From: Ornithomonoglobus_A sp045537455
GTDB taxonomy: Bacteria; Bacillota; Clostridia; UBA1381
Direction of reading: 5' to 3'
NCBI GenBank assembly: GCA_045537455.1
Contig: JAZSPM010000137.1
Location: 1 to 13,340, forward strand
DNA length: 13,340 bases
The translations under genes were made by a program, and so were the position numbers. Shown here in pieces: positions 1-6,330 of the stretch. The notes under the pieces are model-generated. The model ran no database searches and had not been told where the DNA came from. It saw nothing but the letters and a program-made list of their open reading frames with translations. Numbering within the stretch: the stretch's first letter is position 1; each line of letters starts with the position of its first letter.

Positions 1-15
1 TTTTTGTATTATGAA

Positions 16-38
16 AACCCCCAGTTCAACTGGGGGTT
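16..38 (+). repeat. IS200 left-end hairpin
   Basis: A perfect 11-bp stem AACCCCCAGTT / AACTGGGGGTT surrounds a one-base centre. It has the position and shape of the hairpin recognised by TnpA at the left end of IS200/IS605 elements and closely resembles the right-end hairpin at 714-738. As RNA it could also block transcription or translation entering from outside, a known feature of IS200. Confidence 0.8.
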
Positions 39-83
39 CAAAAAAGCCTATGGCTATGGATAGAAAAATGAAACCTCCCGTGT

Positions 84-130
84 TATAATAATAGAGGTCT
101 GTCAACCAAAATTAGAATAACGAAGGAGGT
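84..130 (+). promoter_or_regulatory. tnpA -10 box and ribosome binding site
   Basis: A perfect TATAAT lies at 84-89, with a weak -35 (TAGAAA, 4 of 6 matches) 17 bp upstream at 61-66. AAGGAGGT at 123-130 is a very strong Shine-Dalgarno seven bases before the ATG at 137 and fixes the start of tnpA. Confidence 0.5.
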
Positions 131-136
131 ATCGTC

Positions 137-613
137 ATGACAAGAGACGATATAAATAGTTTATCACATTCTAAATGGAATTGCAAGTACCACATAGTAT
201 TTGCACCGAAATACAGGAGAATGGTGATATATAGACAGATAAAGATGGATGTAGGAAGAATACTAAGGAAATTGTGTGAGCAAAAGGGAGTGGAAATAAT
301 AGAGGCAGAAGTATGTCCAGATCACATTCATATGTTATTATCAATACCGCCGAAATATAGTGTATCTCAAATAATGGGATATTTGAAAGGAAAAAGTTCA
401 TTGATGATATTTGATCGACATGCCAATCTAAAGTACAAGTATGGAAATAGACATTTTTGGTGTAGAGGATACTACGTTGATACAGTAGGAAAAAATAAAA
501 AGAAAATAGAAGAATACATACGAAATCAGTTGCAGGAGGATATAGCAAGCGATCAGTTAAGTTTGTTTGAAACGACAGATCCATTTACAGGAGAAAAGTA
601 TCAAAAAAGATAA
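137..613 (+). CDS. tnpA: IS200-type HUH (Y1) transposase TnpA
   Basis: This 158-residue protein has the usual length and motifs of IS200/IS605 TnpA, a Y1 single-strand transposase that works as a dimer. The HUH metal-binding motif is H63-I-H65 in CPDHIHMLLSIP. The catalytic tyrosine is predicted to be Y127 in EYIRNQ, with the conserved Q131 one helical turn later. The N-terminal stretch KYHIVFAPKYRR is typical of the family. A perfect AAGGAGGT sits seven bases upstream of the ATG. No frameshift or missing catalytic residue is visible, so the copy is probably active or recently active. The reading frame ends just before the structured 3' region of the element. Confidence 0.95.
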   Translation: MTRDDINSLSHSKWNCKYHIVFAPKYRRMVIYRQIKMDVGRILRKLCEQKGVEIIEAEVCPDHIHMLLSIPPKYSVSQIMGYLKGKSSLMIFDRHANLKYKYGNRHFWCRGYYVDTVGKNKKKIEEYIRNQLQEDIASDQLSLFETTDPFTGEKYQKR

Positions 614-616
614 AAA

Positions 617-712
617 CCCCTTAAGGGGTAGCTGAGAATGAAATGCAGTTGGCAGACCTTTCTCAGCCCTCTTAAGGGGCAGTGTCAGTAACAAGCCCTT
701 ATAGGGCTTTTG
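617..712 (+). other. Structured 3' non-coding region of the IS200 element
   Basis: Between the tnpA stop and the right-end hairpin are several inverted repeats. These are the palindrome CCCCTTAAGGGG (617-628), GCTGAGAA (631-638) pairing with TTCTCAGC (660-667), a second CTTAAGGGG block (671-679), and AGCCC (694-698) pairing with GGGCT (704-708) followed by TTTTG. The last could act as a tnpA terminator. The set could fold as a structured transcript, but its role is not known from sequence alone. Confidence 0.45.
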
Positions 713-713
713 C

Positions 714-738
714 AAACCACCCGTTCAACGGGTGGTTT
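714..738 (+). repeat. IS200 right-end hairpin
   Basis: A 12-bp perfect stem AAACCACCCGTT / AACGGGTGGTTT surrounds a single centre base. It mirrors the left-end hairpin and is followed by TTTTGATT. It is the probable TnpA recognition structure of the right end and could double as a transcription terminator. Confidence 0.8.
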
Positions 739-746
739 TGATTGTG

Positions 747-911
747 TTAGCTCAGTTCATCGGAAAGTTTATCGTCAATCGTGTCAGCAAGATGTATCTT
801 CTGTTTCCGGAGTACATCAGCATAGACGTTTGCTGTAACTCCTATGTTGCAATAGTCTGCCACTACTTTGATGTCTACACCGAAGTTAAGGAGAACGATG
901 CTCAAGAACAT
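747..911 (-). pseudogene. Remnant reading frame, possibly a tyrosine integrase C-terminus
   Basis: The minus strand holds a 54-codon open frame whose last residues include NFGVDIKVVADYCN, then ANVYADVL and a charged tail ending in DDKLSDELS. The pattern GVDIK-VV followed about 20 residues later by a VYADVL-type tyrosine segment resembles the end of phage-type integrases (LLxxGVDIKxVSxxLGH...TxxxYAHVL), but the GH motif and everything upstream are missing. It ends only a few bases from the IS200 right end. Codon choice looks coding. The family assignment is tentative; it could be another small fossil gene. Confidence 0.35.
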
Positions 912-971
912 ATAGGGCTTTATTCAGCCACTTTAATCATATATGTTTGATTTTGAAATTATTCTTCTTAT

Positions 972-1421
972 TTATTCATTTAATAAATGTTTGTGTTCCC
1001 ATTTATAAACGAGTGGCATTTTCTTGAAATAGCGTATTGTATCAATTATTTCAAATACTATTCCACCAAAAATAGCACATAAATATGGCACGCCAATAAT
1101 TATAAGAAGTATGGGTATAAGTGCAAACAATCCAAAAAAAGCACCGAGTGTAAGAGCCCAATCTTTGACTTTTCTGTAAGCTATTTTGATAATACATCCG
1201 GAATGAATAAGTCCGTGAATTGCACTGCCTATAAATAAGCCTACTTCAAGGTCGGTTAGCAGTTCTTTAGGAAATGCATTTGCTTCTATGGATACTTTAC
1301 AGCACAATATAAACACCAAAGAAATTGTAAACCATGTAAGCTTCATTGTGAATTTTCTGACAGCATTGTTCATTCTATAAGTTTTCTGTGCTGATTCAGG
1401 CATATCTTCGTAATTTATCAT
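972..1421 (-). CDS. Small multi-pass membrane protein, function unknown
   Basis: The start chosen is the ATG at 1421, because GGAGG lies seven bases upstream; an in-frame ATG at 1460 has no such site and would overlap the preceding gene. The resulting 149-residue protein has a hydrophilic N-terminus, a hydrophobic segment around residues 30-45 (WFTISLVFILCC), another around 65-90 (VGLFIGSAIHGLIHSG) and a long hydrophobic stretch around 95-135 probably crossing the membrane twice. It ends in a basic, cytoplasm-like tail (YKWEHKHLLNE). It is the third gene of an apparent operon with two lipoproteins, starting 17 bases after the preceding stop. No known family is recognised; a role at the cell envelope is inferred from location and hydrophobicity only. 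Confidence 0.75.
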   Translation of the reverse strand: MINYEDMPESAQKTYRMNNAVRKFTMKLTWFTISLVFILCCKVSIEANAFPKELLTDLEVGLFIGSAIHGLIHSGCIIKIAYRKVKDWALTLGAFFGLFALIPILLIIIGVPYLCAIFGGIVFEIIDTIRYFKKMPLVYKWEHKHLLNE

Positions 1422-1438
1422 AATATTCCTCCACATGA

Positions 1439-2536
1439 TTATTTTACAGTTGAAATACAATCATATTCGCCGCTTCTTTCAGTTACATTATAACGATATA
1501 ATGTTTCTAAATCCTTGCAGCCCTCCACATACCAGACATCTACTGTGAGCATATCAAAATTATGTGAACCCATATGTAAATCCTCGTAGTCAGCAGATAT
1601 TGTACCGTCAGGCATTATGATGATATTTTCGTAATAAGCACACCAATAGTACTCCTGCACCCCAACCTCTGCATCTTCCGCAGAAAAATCAGCGGTTACC
1701 TTGTATACAAAATAAAAGCGGTTATATGGTGATGTATCGCTGCTTTTTGCAGTTTGTACATAGTTGCCGAGCAATTCTATTTTCTCTATTGTACCAAGAT
1801 CTGCAATGTTTGCCGCATAAGCCTCCTGAAATGTTTTGTCCATTTTATCAATTGTATCCTGTGGTATATCATCAAGAGCGGAAGCATAAGTTGAAAGTCC
1901 TTCAACAGTATAATTTTTTTCTGTTTCAGCAAGCTTTTTGCCATATTTCTGGATATATTCCTCCATTGTTTCTGATTTTGGAGAAACAGTAACTGTAATT
2001 ATGTCACAATTAGAAAGTCCACTGTCCATGTCTAATGTATAAACAAGTGATTTATCAAATGAATTTGTATCAATAGTCGCCTTGGCACGAGGAGCAATAT
2101 CATCATAAGATATTGTTATATCATCAAAAGGGTTGATTTCCTCAATTTCATCAAGACCGTCAGCAATAAACGCAGCAGTACCGCCTATCAATTCAATTTT
2201 ATATTCTTCAAGCAAAGAATTATCAACGTCAACTGATACAGTTATTTCATCGCCATTAGAAATAGCCTCATTGGGAGTAATTGTATAATCAACTGCACTT
2301 CTCAATGCAGCGTCAAAAGCAATAAGCTCCATACCGCTTAAATCTGTGCCATAATTTTGAATCACATCATCAACCCAGGAATATGAATCTGAAAGGGTTG
2401 CAGTACCATAGCCGTCATAACCGCTGAATAAGAGTTCAAAACCTCCGCTTACATCTGCTTTCTTTGTACCGCAAGATGTAAAACTTACACATATAGCTGA
2501 AGCCATTATGCCTGCAATAATTAATGTCTTTTTCAT
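1439..2536 (-). CDS. Lipoprotein with two tandem extracellular domains, function unknown
   Basis: The start is placed at 2536, where AAAGGAGT precedes ATG and a proper signal peptide follows (MKKTLIIAGIMASA...); a longer in-frame start at 2560 would add eight residues ahead of the signal. The lipobox is FTSC with the lipidated cysteine at residue 22 of 365. After it comes a region like the Firmicutes lipoprotein repeat with FSGYDGYGTATL, ending in NGDEITVSVDV. A second, diverged copy starts near INPFDDITISYDD and ends in LSNCDIITVTV. The C-terminal third is rich in aromatic residues (YYWCAYYENI) and probably forms a separate globular domain. The gene lies between another lipoprotein (23-base gap) and a membrane protein on the same strand. 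Substrate and role are unknown. Confidence 0.82.
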   Translation of the reverse strand: MKKTLIIAGIMASAICVSFTSCGTKKADVSGGFELLFSGYDGYGTATLSDSYSWVDDVIQNYGTDLSGMELIAFDAALRSAVDYTITPNEAISNGDEITVSVDVDNSLLEEYKIELIGGTAAFIADGLDEIEEINPFDDITISYDDIAPRAKATIDTNSFDKSLVYTLDMDSGLSNCDIITVTVSPKSETMEEYIQKYGKKLAETEKNYTVEGLSTYASALDDIPQDTIDKMDKTFQEAYAANIADLGTIEKIELLGNYVQTAKSSDTSPYNRFYFVYKVTADFSAEDAEVGVQEYYWCAYYENIIIMPDGTISADYEDLHMGSHNFDMLTVDVWYVEGCKDLETLYRYNVTERSGEYDCISTVK

Positions 2537-2559
2537 AGTATTTACTCCTTTATTTTGCA

Positions 2560-3231
2560 TTATTTAAAATTTTTAAGTGTTACATCAAATAACCTGCCAT
2601 CCTTATTGACTTCAAATGCAACCACACTATTTTCTTTTTGACGATTAGCTGTGGAAGATTCAGAAGGATCATAATATGCAAGTACTTTTGAATTACTTAA
2701 GGACATTTTTTCATCCGGCTCTCCATAAGTAGCAATTATATCATCAGCATTTGAATCGCCCAAAGCAATGCCTTTCGGTAACTCACAAACGTATACCTTG
2801 TCAGATTCATAGTAACTTCCAGTAAAAGTGGCAGAATGTGCAACTTTTTCGCCGTTTTCTTCTTTAATATCAAAAAGTCTGATAGCAGAATCATTTTTGA
2901 TAAGGTCTGTACGCAATTCACTTTCCTCTGTTATAGTCCAACCACGAGATAGAATATCATTTATTTTAACTGGTAAAGCTATTACTTCTCCATTCAAACG
3001 TACTTCATAATCAAACAAACTGTTATTTGTCAATTCTGTCTGGAAATCAACTGATTCAGAAGCTGTTTCGATTTCATTCGCTGTTTCTGATTTTTCATCT
3101 GTGACATTAGTCGAATTAGAAATCTCTTTTTTATCATCGACTTTTTCATTAATTCCGCAGGCTGTGAGATTGATACACATAGCAGCAACCATTATACCTG
3201 CAAGTGTTGTTTTAAAACAATTCTTTTTCAT
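2560..3231 (-). CDS. Lipoprotein, function unknown
   Basis: This 223-residue protein begins with a clear lipoprotein signal: a basic N-terminus, a hydrophobic core and the lipobox LTAC with the lipidated cysteine at residue 25. A Ser/Thr/Glu/Lys-rich low-complexity linker (about residues 30-65) follows, as is common for surface lipoproteins. The folded part contains KGIALGDSNADDIIATYGEPDE, a pattern (GxxxGdsxxdvxxxyGeP) seen in many small Gram-positive lipoproteins. AGGAAG lies upstream of the ATG. It is the first gene of a three-gene operon. The start codon is only 28 bases from the end of a truncated MITE, so the native promoter has probably been lost, displaced or is supplied by the MITE. 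Confidence 0.82.
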   Translation of the reverse strand: MKKNCFKTTLAGIMVAAMCINLTACGINEKVDDKKEISNSTNVTDEKSETANEIETASESVDFQTELTNNSLFDYEVRLNGEVIALPVKINDILSRGWTITEESELRTDLIKNDSAIRLFDIKEENGEKVAHSATFTGSYYESDKVYVCELPKGIALGDSNADDIIATYGEPDEKMSLSNSKVLAYYDPSESSTANRQKENSVVAFEVNKDGRLFDVTLKNFK

Positions 3232-3259
3232 AATAAACTTCCTTTCGGTTTTGAATTAT

Positions 3260-3384
3260 GGGCATCTCTAAAAACCCGTTTGATTAAAGAAAAAACAGAT
3301 AGGTGCGGCAGCTGCAAGGAAACCTTCCACAGGCGTGCTATCGCACTCCAAGGGAGGTTGACGAAGCAGATGACGTGCATAGCT
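3260..3384 (+). mobile_element. MITE family A, copy 1 (truncated)
   Basis: The copy starts with the family end GGGCATCTCTAAAAAC and continues through the same internal sequence as copies at 5076, 6515 and 7816. It stops after ...GTGCATAGCT at 3384. The last ~35 bases, including the other terminal repeat, are missing and replaced by unrelated DNA. The flank on the intact side is TTAT. Loss of one end implies a deletion or rearrangement after insertion. Confidence 0.88.
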
Positions 3385-3732
3385 AGCAGCCAATGTTGCA
3401 CGAATACAGTCATACGTCTTATATAGAGCCTGATTTGCATAATCGAGAGGAAGTATATATCTTCTTCCTTTTTGCCCTGCTGCCAAAAGTACCGCTGCCA
3501 TACTGCACGCTTGTCCAATGCAGTACATATAGATTTTATTCGAGCAGCTCTGAATAAGGTCGTAGATTCCAAGTCCTTCATTCACCTCTCCCCCAGGACA
3601 GCTAATGCAAATAGTAATCGGTTCAGGGGACTTCATAAGCCAAAGCATAGCTTTTTCAAAGGATACTGATGTTTCAACAGTAATCGGCTCATCAAGAAAA
3701 ATACATCTGTCTGTTCTTGCAGTGTGATTATA
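3268..3732 (-). pseudogene. clpP-like serine protease fragment fused to MITE sequence
   Basis: The minus-strand frame is open from 3732 and reads RTDRCIFLDEPITVETS, then EPITICISCPGGEVNEGLGIYDLIQS, then YCIGQACSMAAVLLAAGQKGRRYILP. This matches the ClpP core: the first strand, the PGG oxyanion-hole loop, the nucleophile serine in the A/C-S-M-A motif and the following helix. No start codon occurs in the first part of the frame; the first ATG (3648) is inside the domain. After RYILP the expected MIHQP-type segment with the catalytic histidine is absent. About 65 bases of unrelated sequence follow, and from 3384 the frame runs through MITE sequence to a stop at 3268. It is therefore broken at both ends and cannot be an active protease. 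Confidence 0.72.
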
Positions 3733-3794
3733 TTATAGCATATTTTAGTCGGAATCCTTTTGCAAGCTGTGCATATTTTTTGCACAATAAATGC

Positions 3795-3826
3795 AAAAAA
3801 CGCTGCCCCGAAAGACAGCGTTTTTT
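3795..3826 (-). terminator. Rho-independent terminator of the macro-domain gene
   Basis: An 11-bp perfect stem AAAAAACGCTG (3795-3805) / CAGCGTTTTTT (3816-3826) encloses a 10-base loop. It has a T-tract on both strands and lies directly after the stop of the macro-domain gene. It could work in both directions. Confidence 0.85.
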
Positions 3827-3827
3827 G

Positions 3828-4793
3828 TTAAATGTCCAATTCATATTGTTTTTGGCGGTGTTTTGTTGTTTTTTCTTTCAAATCAGAACTTTTGCTTTTA
3901 TTCATTAAAGTCCAATCAGGATTTTCTGCTGCAAGAATTGCATTAATCTTGCGTATATTATACTCTTTATGATATTGATCAAGCAATTCTTCAAGACGTT
4001 GATCACGTTTATCAAATGGATATGGATAATGAACACTATTTATAAAATCATGTCGTTCATCTTTTGAAAGTTGTAACCCTATCGCAATTGAAAGAATTGT
4101 ATTTTTATTTGGTCTTCCTTTTCCTGTTTTATTGACAATTCTACTAATGGTACTTGGAGCGTAATCAATAGCAGTAGCAAAAGCTGTTGGATTTTTAATT
4201 CTATCAATATATTTGTAAAATATTTCTTTTGGTGAAGAGAGGTTTGCATCAACAACATTCCTTTCTTTGTTTTCAGAAAATCTGTTGATTATATCAATTT
4301 GTTCGGATGATAAATATTTTAAAATTGATTCTTTAAGAATCAAATATACATCCATTTTTAGATAGTGTGATCTTACATAGCCATCAATAGTGTCGTAAGC
4401 AATACGAAAAGCTGTACTAAGTGGAACTCTATTTTTTCCCGAACCTAATAAAGGAAATGCAATGCTTGGTACATCCATTTTTTCAGCTTCTTTTAAAGCA
4501 TTAATATAACAATATGTTAACAATTTAGGTTCTTCTAAAAATCCGCCAAACCATTCAGGAACACTTACATGGATTATTTTTTTAGCTATAAGATTAAATC
4601 CAGAAGTTACACCAACTTGATTATCAGACAACTCTCCCAATCCTTTCCTTGCTTCTAAAAGCTCATCATAACCAGCAGCATAATAAAGTGCATTTGAGTA
4701 TTTAGAACACGGTCCCGAAAAAGGAATCAAGGTTGTCACAATAGTGTGCACGTTTTGGTCAAGAAGATCACCAAACACTATTTCAAATGACAT
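3828..4793 (-). CDS. Macro-domain protein fused to a C-terminal HTH domain
   Basis: The first ~160 of 321 residues follow the macro-domain pattern for ADP-ribose binding: FGDLLD near the N-terminus, YAAGYDELLEARK, the GVTSGFNLIAKKIIHVSVPEW strand and the loop FPLLGSGKNRVPLSTAF. The canonical VNAAN...GGGV loop that positions ADP-ribose for hydrolysis is replaced by VTTLIPFSGPCSKYSNA, so catalysis may be lost or altered and the domain may only bind ligand. Residues ~190-290 contain an XRE-like HTH (TAFATAIDYAPSTISRIVNK...NTILSIAIGLQLSKDERHDF), ending in a basic, Lys-rich tail. AAGGAGTG precedes the ATG. The gene stands alone between its own promoter and a strong terminator. It could couple sensing of ADP-ribose-type signals to DNA binding; that role is inferred. 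Confidence 0.78.
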   Translation of the reverse strand: MSFEIVFGDLLDQNVHTIVTTLIPFSGPCSKYSNALYYAAGYDELLEARKGLGELSDNQVGVTSGFNLIAKKIIHVSVPEWFGGFLEEPKLLTYCYINALKEAEKMDVPSIAFPLLGSGKNRVPLSTAFRIAYDTIDGYVRSHYLKMDVYLILKESILKYLSSEQIDIINRFSENKERNVVDANLSSPKEIFYKYIDRIKNPTAFATAIDYAPSTISRIVNKTGKGRPNKNTILSIAIGLQLSKDERHDFINSVHYPYPFDKRDQRLEELLDQYHKEYNIRKINAILAAENPDWTLMNKSKSSDLKEKTTKHRQKQYELDI

Positions 4794-4829
4794 TGAGAAA
4801 CACTCCTTCCTATATTATTTGTTATAATT

Positions 4830-4858
4830 ATTATATCATATTATCAATCAAATTGCAA
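4830..4858 (-). promoter_or_regulatory. Sigma-A-type promoter of the macro-domain gene
   Basis: On the minus strand, TTGCAA (4858-4853) and TATAAT (4835-4830) are separated by exactly 17 bp. Transcription would start near 4823, giving a leader of about 30 bases before the ATG at 4793. Of the sites seen upstream of the gene, this is the best match to consensus. Confidence 0.75.
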
Positions 4859-4945
4859 GTAAGCTTATCCAAGATTTTTGGCATTTTCTGACTGCACATT
4901 TCTTGACAAATCCAATCCGAAAAAGTGAGCAAAATGCTCTTATAC

Positions 4946-5261
4946 TAATCCCTAAAATGTTAGTAGACAAAGATGATGAGCAAAAATGCTGTATGTCAAG
5001 GCGGACGACGAAAGCATGCTGTCGTATGGTGAGGAAGTCCAACGACGACAGACAGTATTTATGCCATTAGATTTAGGGCATCTCTAAAAACTCGTTTGAT
5101 TAAAGAAAAAACAGATAGGTGCGGCAGCTGCAAGGAGAGCTTCCGAAGGCGTGCTTTCGCACTCCAAGGGAGGTTGACGCAGCAGATGTTGTGCATAGCT
5201 GTTTTTTCTCAAAAGGGGGTTTTTAGAGATGCCCTTTATCTACTGTTGTTTTAGGGATTAG
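4946..5261. mobile_element. MITE family B with TA target duplication, interrupted by family A copy 2
   Basis: The ends are imperfect 27-bp inverted repeats starting CTAATCCCTAAAA (4946-4972 against 5235-5261, 22 of 27 positions matching), flanked on both sides by TA (4944-4945 and 5262-5263). With the inserted family A copy and one target repeat removed, the element is about 153 bp. Inside, AAATGCTGTATGTC and GACAGACAGTATTT pair imperfectly, so most of it folds back on itself. A TA duplication with such ends is typical of IS630/Tc1-related MITEs; that family link is an inference. No coding capacity is seen. With the family A copy, it accounts for most of the gene-free stretch between the macro-domain gene and spo0A. 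Confidence 0.8.
5076..5234 (+). mobile_element. MITE family A, copy 2 (complete, nested)
   Basis: This 159-bp copy has terminal inverted repeats GGGCATCTCTAAAAAC / GTTTTTAGAGATGCCC and a 4-bp target duplication TTTA (5072-5075 and 5235-5238). It lies inside family B, close to that element's right end. The interior contains GCGTGCTTTCGCAC-type small hairpins and a larger fold-back of ACAGATAGGTGCGGC with its partner near the other end. Confidence 0.92.
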
Positions 5262-5274
5262 TATTATTACGCAT

Positions 5275-5320
5275 AAATCCCCTGTGCGGCAGATGATATA
5301 CATTGTCGTTCAGGGGATTT
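5275..5320 (-). terminator. Probable terminator downstream of spo0A
   Basis: A 10-bp perfect stem AAATCCCCTG (5275-5284) / CAGGGGATTT (5311-5320) lies about 20 bases beyond the spo0A stop. The 26-base loop can itself pair partly (CGGCAGATG with CATTGTCG). Runs of T/A flank both sides, though the U-tract on the minus strand is short, so strength is uncertain. Confidence 0.6.
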
Positions 5321-5339
5321 TCATTTTCAATTCATCGCA

Positions 5340-6161
5340 TTAAATTTTGGGAATTTTCCTGTTAAGAGCGTTAAGATTATTTTCGCCGATAATACTTCTA
5401 TACCCGAGCGAAGTCCTTTTCATATGCATAGCAAGCTTATCGCTTGCAAGGGCTATAAACTCAGAATTAGTGGGACGGCTTGTGAAATTTTCTGTATTAC
5501 AGCCGAAAAACTCATTTATCGCCGTTTTATCATTTCTGTTCCACGCAATTTCAAGAGCGTGGCGGATTGCTCTTTCGACTCGTGCAGATTCTGTCTGATG
5601 AATTTCAGCTACACGGGGATAGAGCTTTTTTGTAACAGCTTCCAGATATGAGGGGTTTGCCGTACTTTCAAGAATTGCAGTACGCAGGAATTTATACCCT
5701 TTAATATGAGCAGGAATGCCGATATTTCTTATAAGGTTTGTGACTAAAAGCTCAGCATCGTCACATTCATTATTATATTTCTTTACAGCAACAAGCTTGA
5801 CAGTATTTGCGATTTCATCATAATTCAATGGTTTTGACAATACATAAGCCGCACCGTTTTCTATAAGCTGACGGGAAATAAAATCGTTCTCTACCTCGGA
5901 AATAACGATAAACTGAGGAGTATTTGTTCCGTTTGCATTGACCTTACGCATAATCTGTGCAGCATCTGAATGATTGAGCGAAAGATCTATAATAACTACG
6001 TCGGGGCAATCTCTTGCAATAGAGTTGAGGATTACCTCTGCGTCTTTTCTTCTTGTATATGCGTAAATATTATTTTCGTTAAGTTTTGATGCTATACGAA
6101 TACCATAGTCAGCAGTATCGTCGCAGACAAACACCTTTAAAACAGGGGTATCCTTGTTCAT
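5340..6161 (-). CDS. spo0A: Sporulation master regulator Spo0A
   Basis: This 273-residue protein is a response regulator with an N-terminal receiver domain (1-125). The acidic pair is D14 and D15, the predicted phosphorylated aspartate is D59 in DVVIIDLSL, the switch residue is S88 and the conserved lysine is K110 in LSKPL. The C-terminal Spo0A DNA-binding domain begins near residue 137 and keeps family signatures: IGIPAHIKGYKFLR, SARVERAIRHALEIAW and RPTNSEFIALASDKL. Phosphorylated Spo0A starts sporulation by binding 0A boxes. Here the linker is short and the protein ends in an extra ~27 residues after the usual ...DKL end. GGGAGA precedes the ATG. The gene stands alone, without spoIVB next to it, so it could be either the chromosomal spo0A or a paralogue. 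Confidence 0.93.
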   Translation of the reverse strand: MNKDTPVLKVFVCDDTADYGIRIASKLNENNIYAYTRRKDAEVILNSIARDCPDVVIIDLSLNHSDAAQIMRKVNANGTNTPQFIVISEVENDFISRQLIENGAAYVLSKPLNYDEIANTVKLVAVKKYNNECDDAELLVTNLIRNIGIPAHIKGYKFLRTAILESTANPSYLEAVTKKLYPRVAEIHQTESARVERAIRHALEIAWNRNDKTAINEFFGCNTENFTSRPTNSEFIALASDKLAMHMKRTSLGYRSIIGENNLNALNRKIPKI

Positions 6162-6191
6162 TTCATTTCTCCCTTACATATTTTTTCTGAG

Positions 6192-6234
6192 CTTCAAAAG
6201 TATATTTCTATTTTCATGAAGCGTACTTTTGGAG
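6192..6234 (-). promoter_or_regulatory. Stem-loop in the spo0A leader
   Basis: CTTCAAAAGTA (6192-6202) and TACTTTTGGAG (6224-6234) form an 11-bp stem with one G-T pair and a 21-base loop. It lies in the predicted spo0A 5' untranslated region, about 30 bases before the start codon. No U-tract follows on the minus strand, so it is not a simple terminator. It may affect mRNA stability or translation. Confidence 0.5.
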
Positions 6235-6284
6235 TTTTCTTGAGTATTTCAGAAAATAAGCGTATAACTCCCAATCATATTAAA

Positions 6285-6313
6285 ATTCTAACACATTTTA
6301 AAGGAGATGTCAA
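6285..6313 (-). promoter_or_regulatory. Near-consensus sigma-A promoter of spo0A
   Basis: On the minus strand, TTGACA (6313-6308) and TAGAAT (6290-6285) are 17 bp apart, a full -35 and five of six -10 matches. The start point would be near 6278, giving a leader of about 117 bases. A sigma-H promoter, as used in Bacillus, was not evident. Confidence 0.8.
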
Positions 6314-6330
6314 TAGAAAAAACGAAAACG

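Larger units (their letters stand above)
14..740 (+). mobile_element. IS200/IS605-family insertion sequence (tnpA only)
   Basis: The element is framed by two hairpins that share a GTTCAAC-type loop. The left one has stem AACCCCCAGTT at 16-26 paired with 28-38. The right one has stem AAACCACCCGTT at 714-725 paired with 727-738. Subterminal hairpins instead of terminal inverted repeats, with a single small HUH transposase between them, are the hallmark of IS200 elements, which move as single-stranded DNA and make no target duplication. No tnpB is present. The exact cleavage sites cannot be read from one copy, so the ends are approximate and may lie 10-20 bases outside the hairpins; the left end may even fall outside the window. 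Confidence 0.88.

Noticed and set aside
907..948. AACATATA / TATATGTT inverted repeat with inner GGCT/AGCC as a terminator for the lipoprotein operon
   Set aside because: The stem is AT-rich and no U-tract follows on the minus strand, so it is not supported as a terminator.
3228..3581. 117-codon minus-strand frame overlapping the clpP fragment
   Set aside because: The alternative frame is not ClpP-like; the neighbouring frame gives the recognisable ClpP motifs.
4848..5042. 64-codon open frame on the minus strand
   Set aside because: It lies across the left end of the family B MITE, has no ribosome binding site and no recognisable protein pattern.
4998..5055. GAGGAAGTCC resembling a conserved RNase P RNA segment
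   Set aside because: The rest of the RNase P RNA core is absent and the match is inside a 153-bp MITE; the similarity is short and probably by chance.
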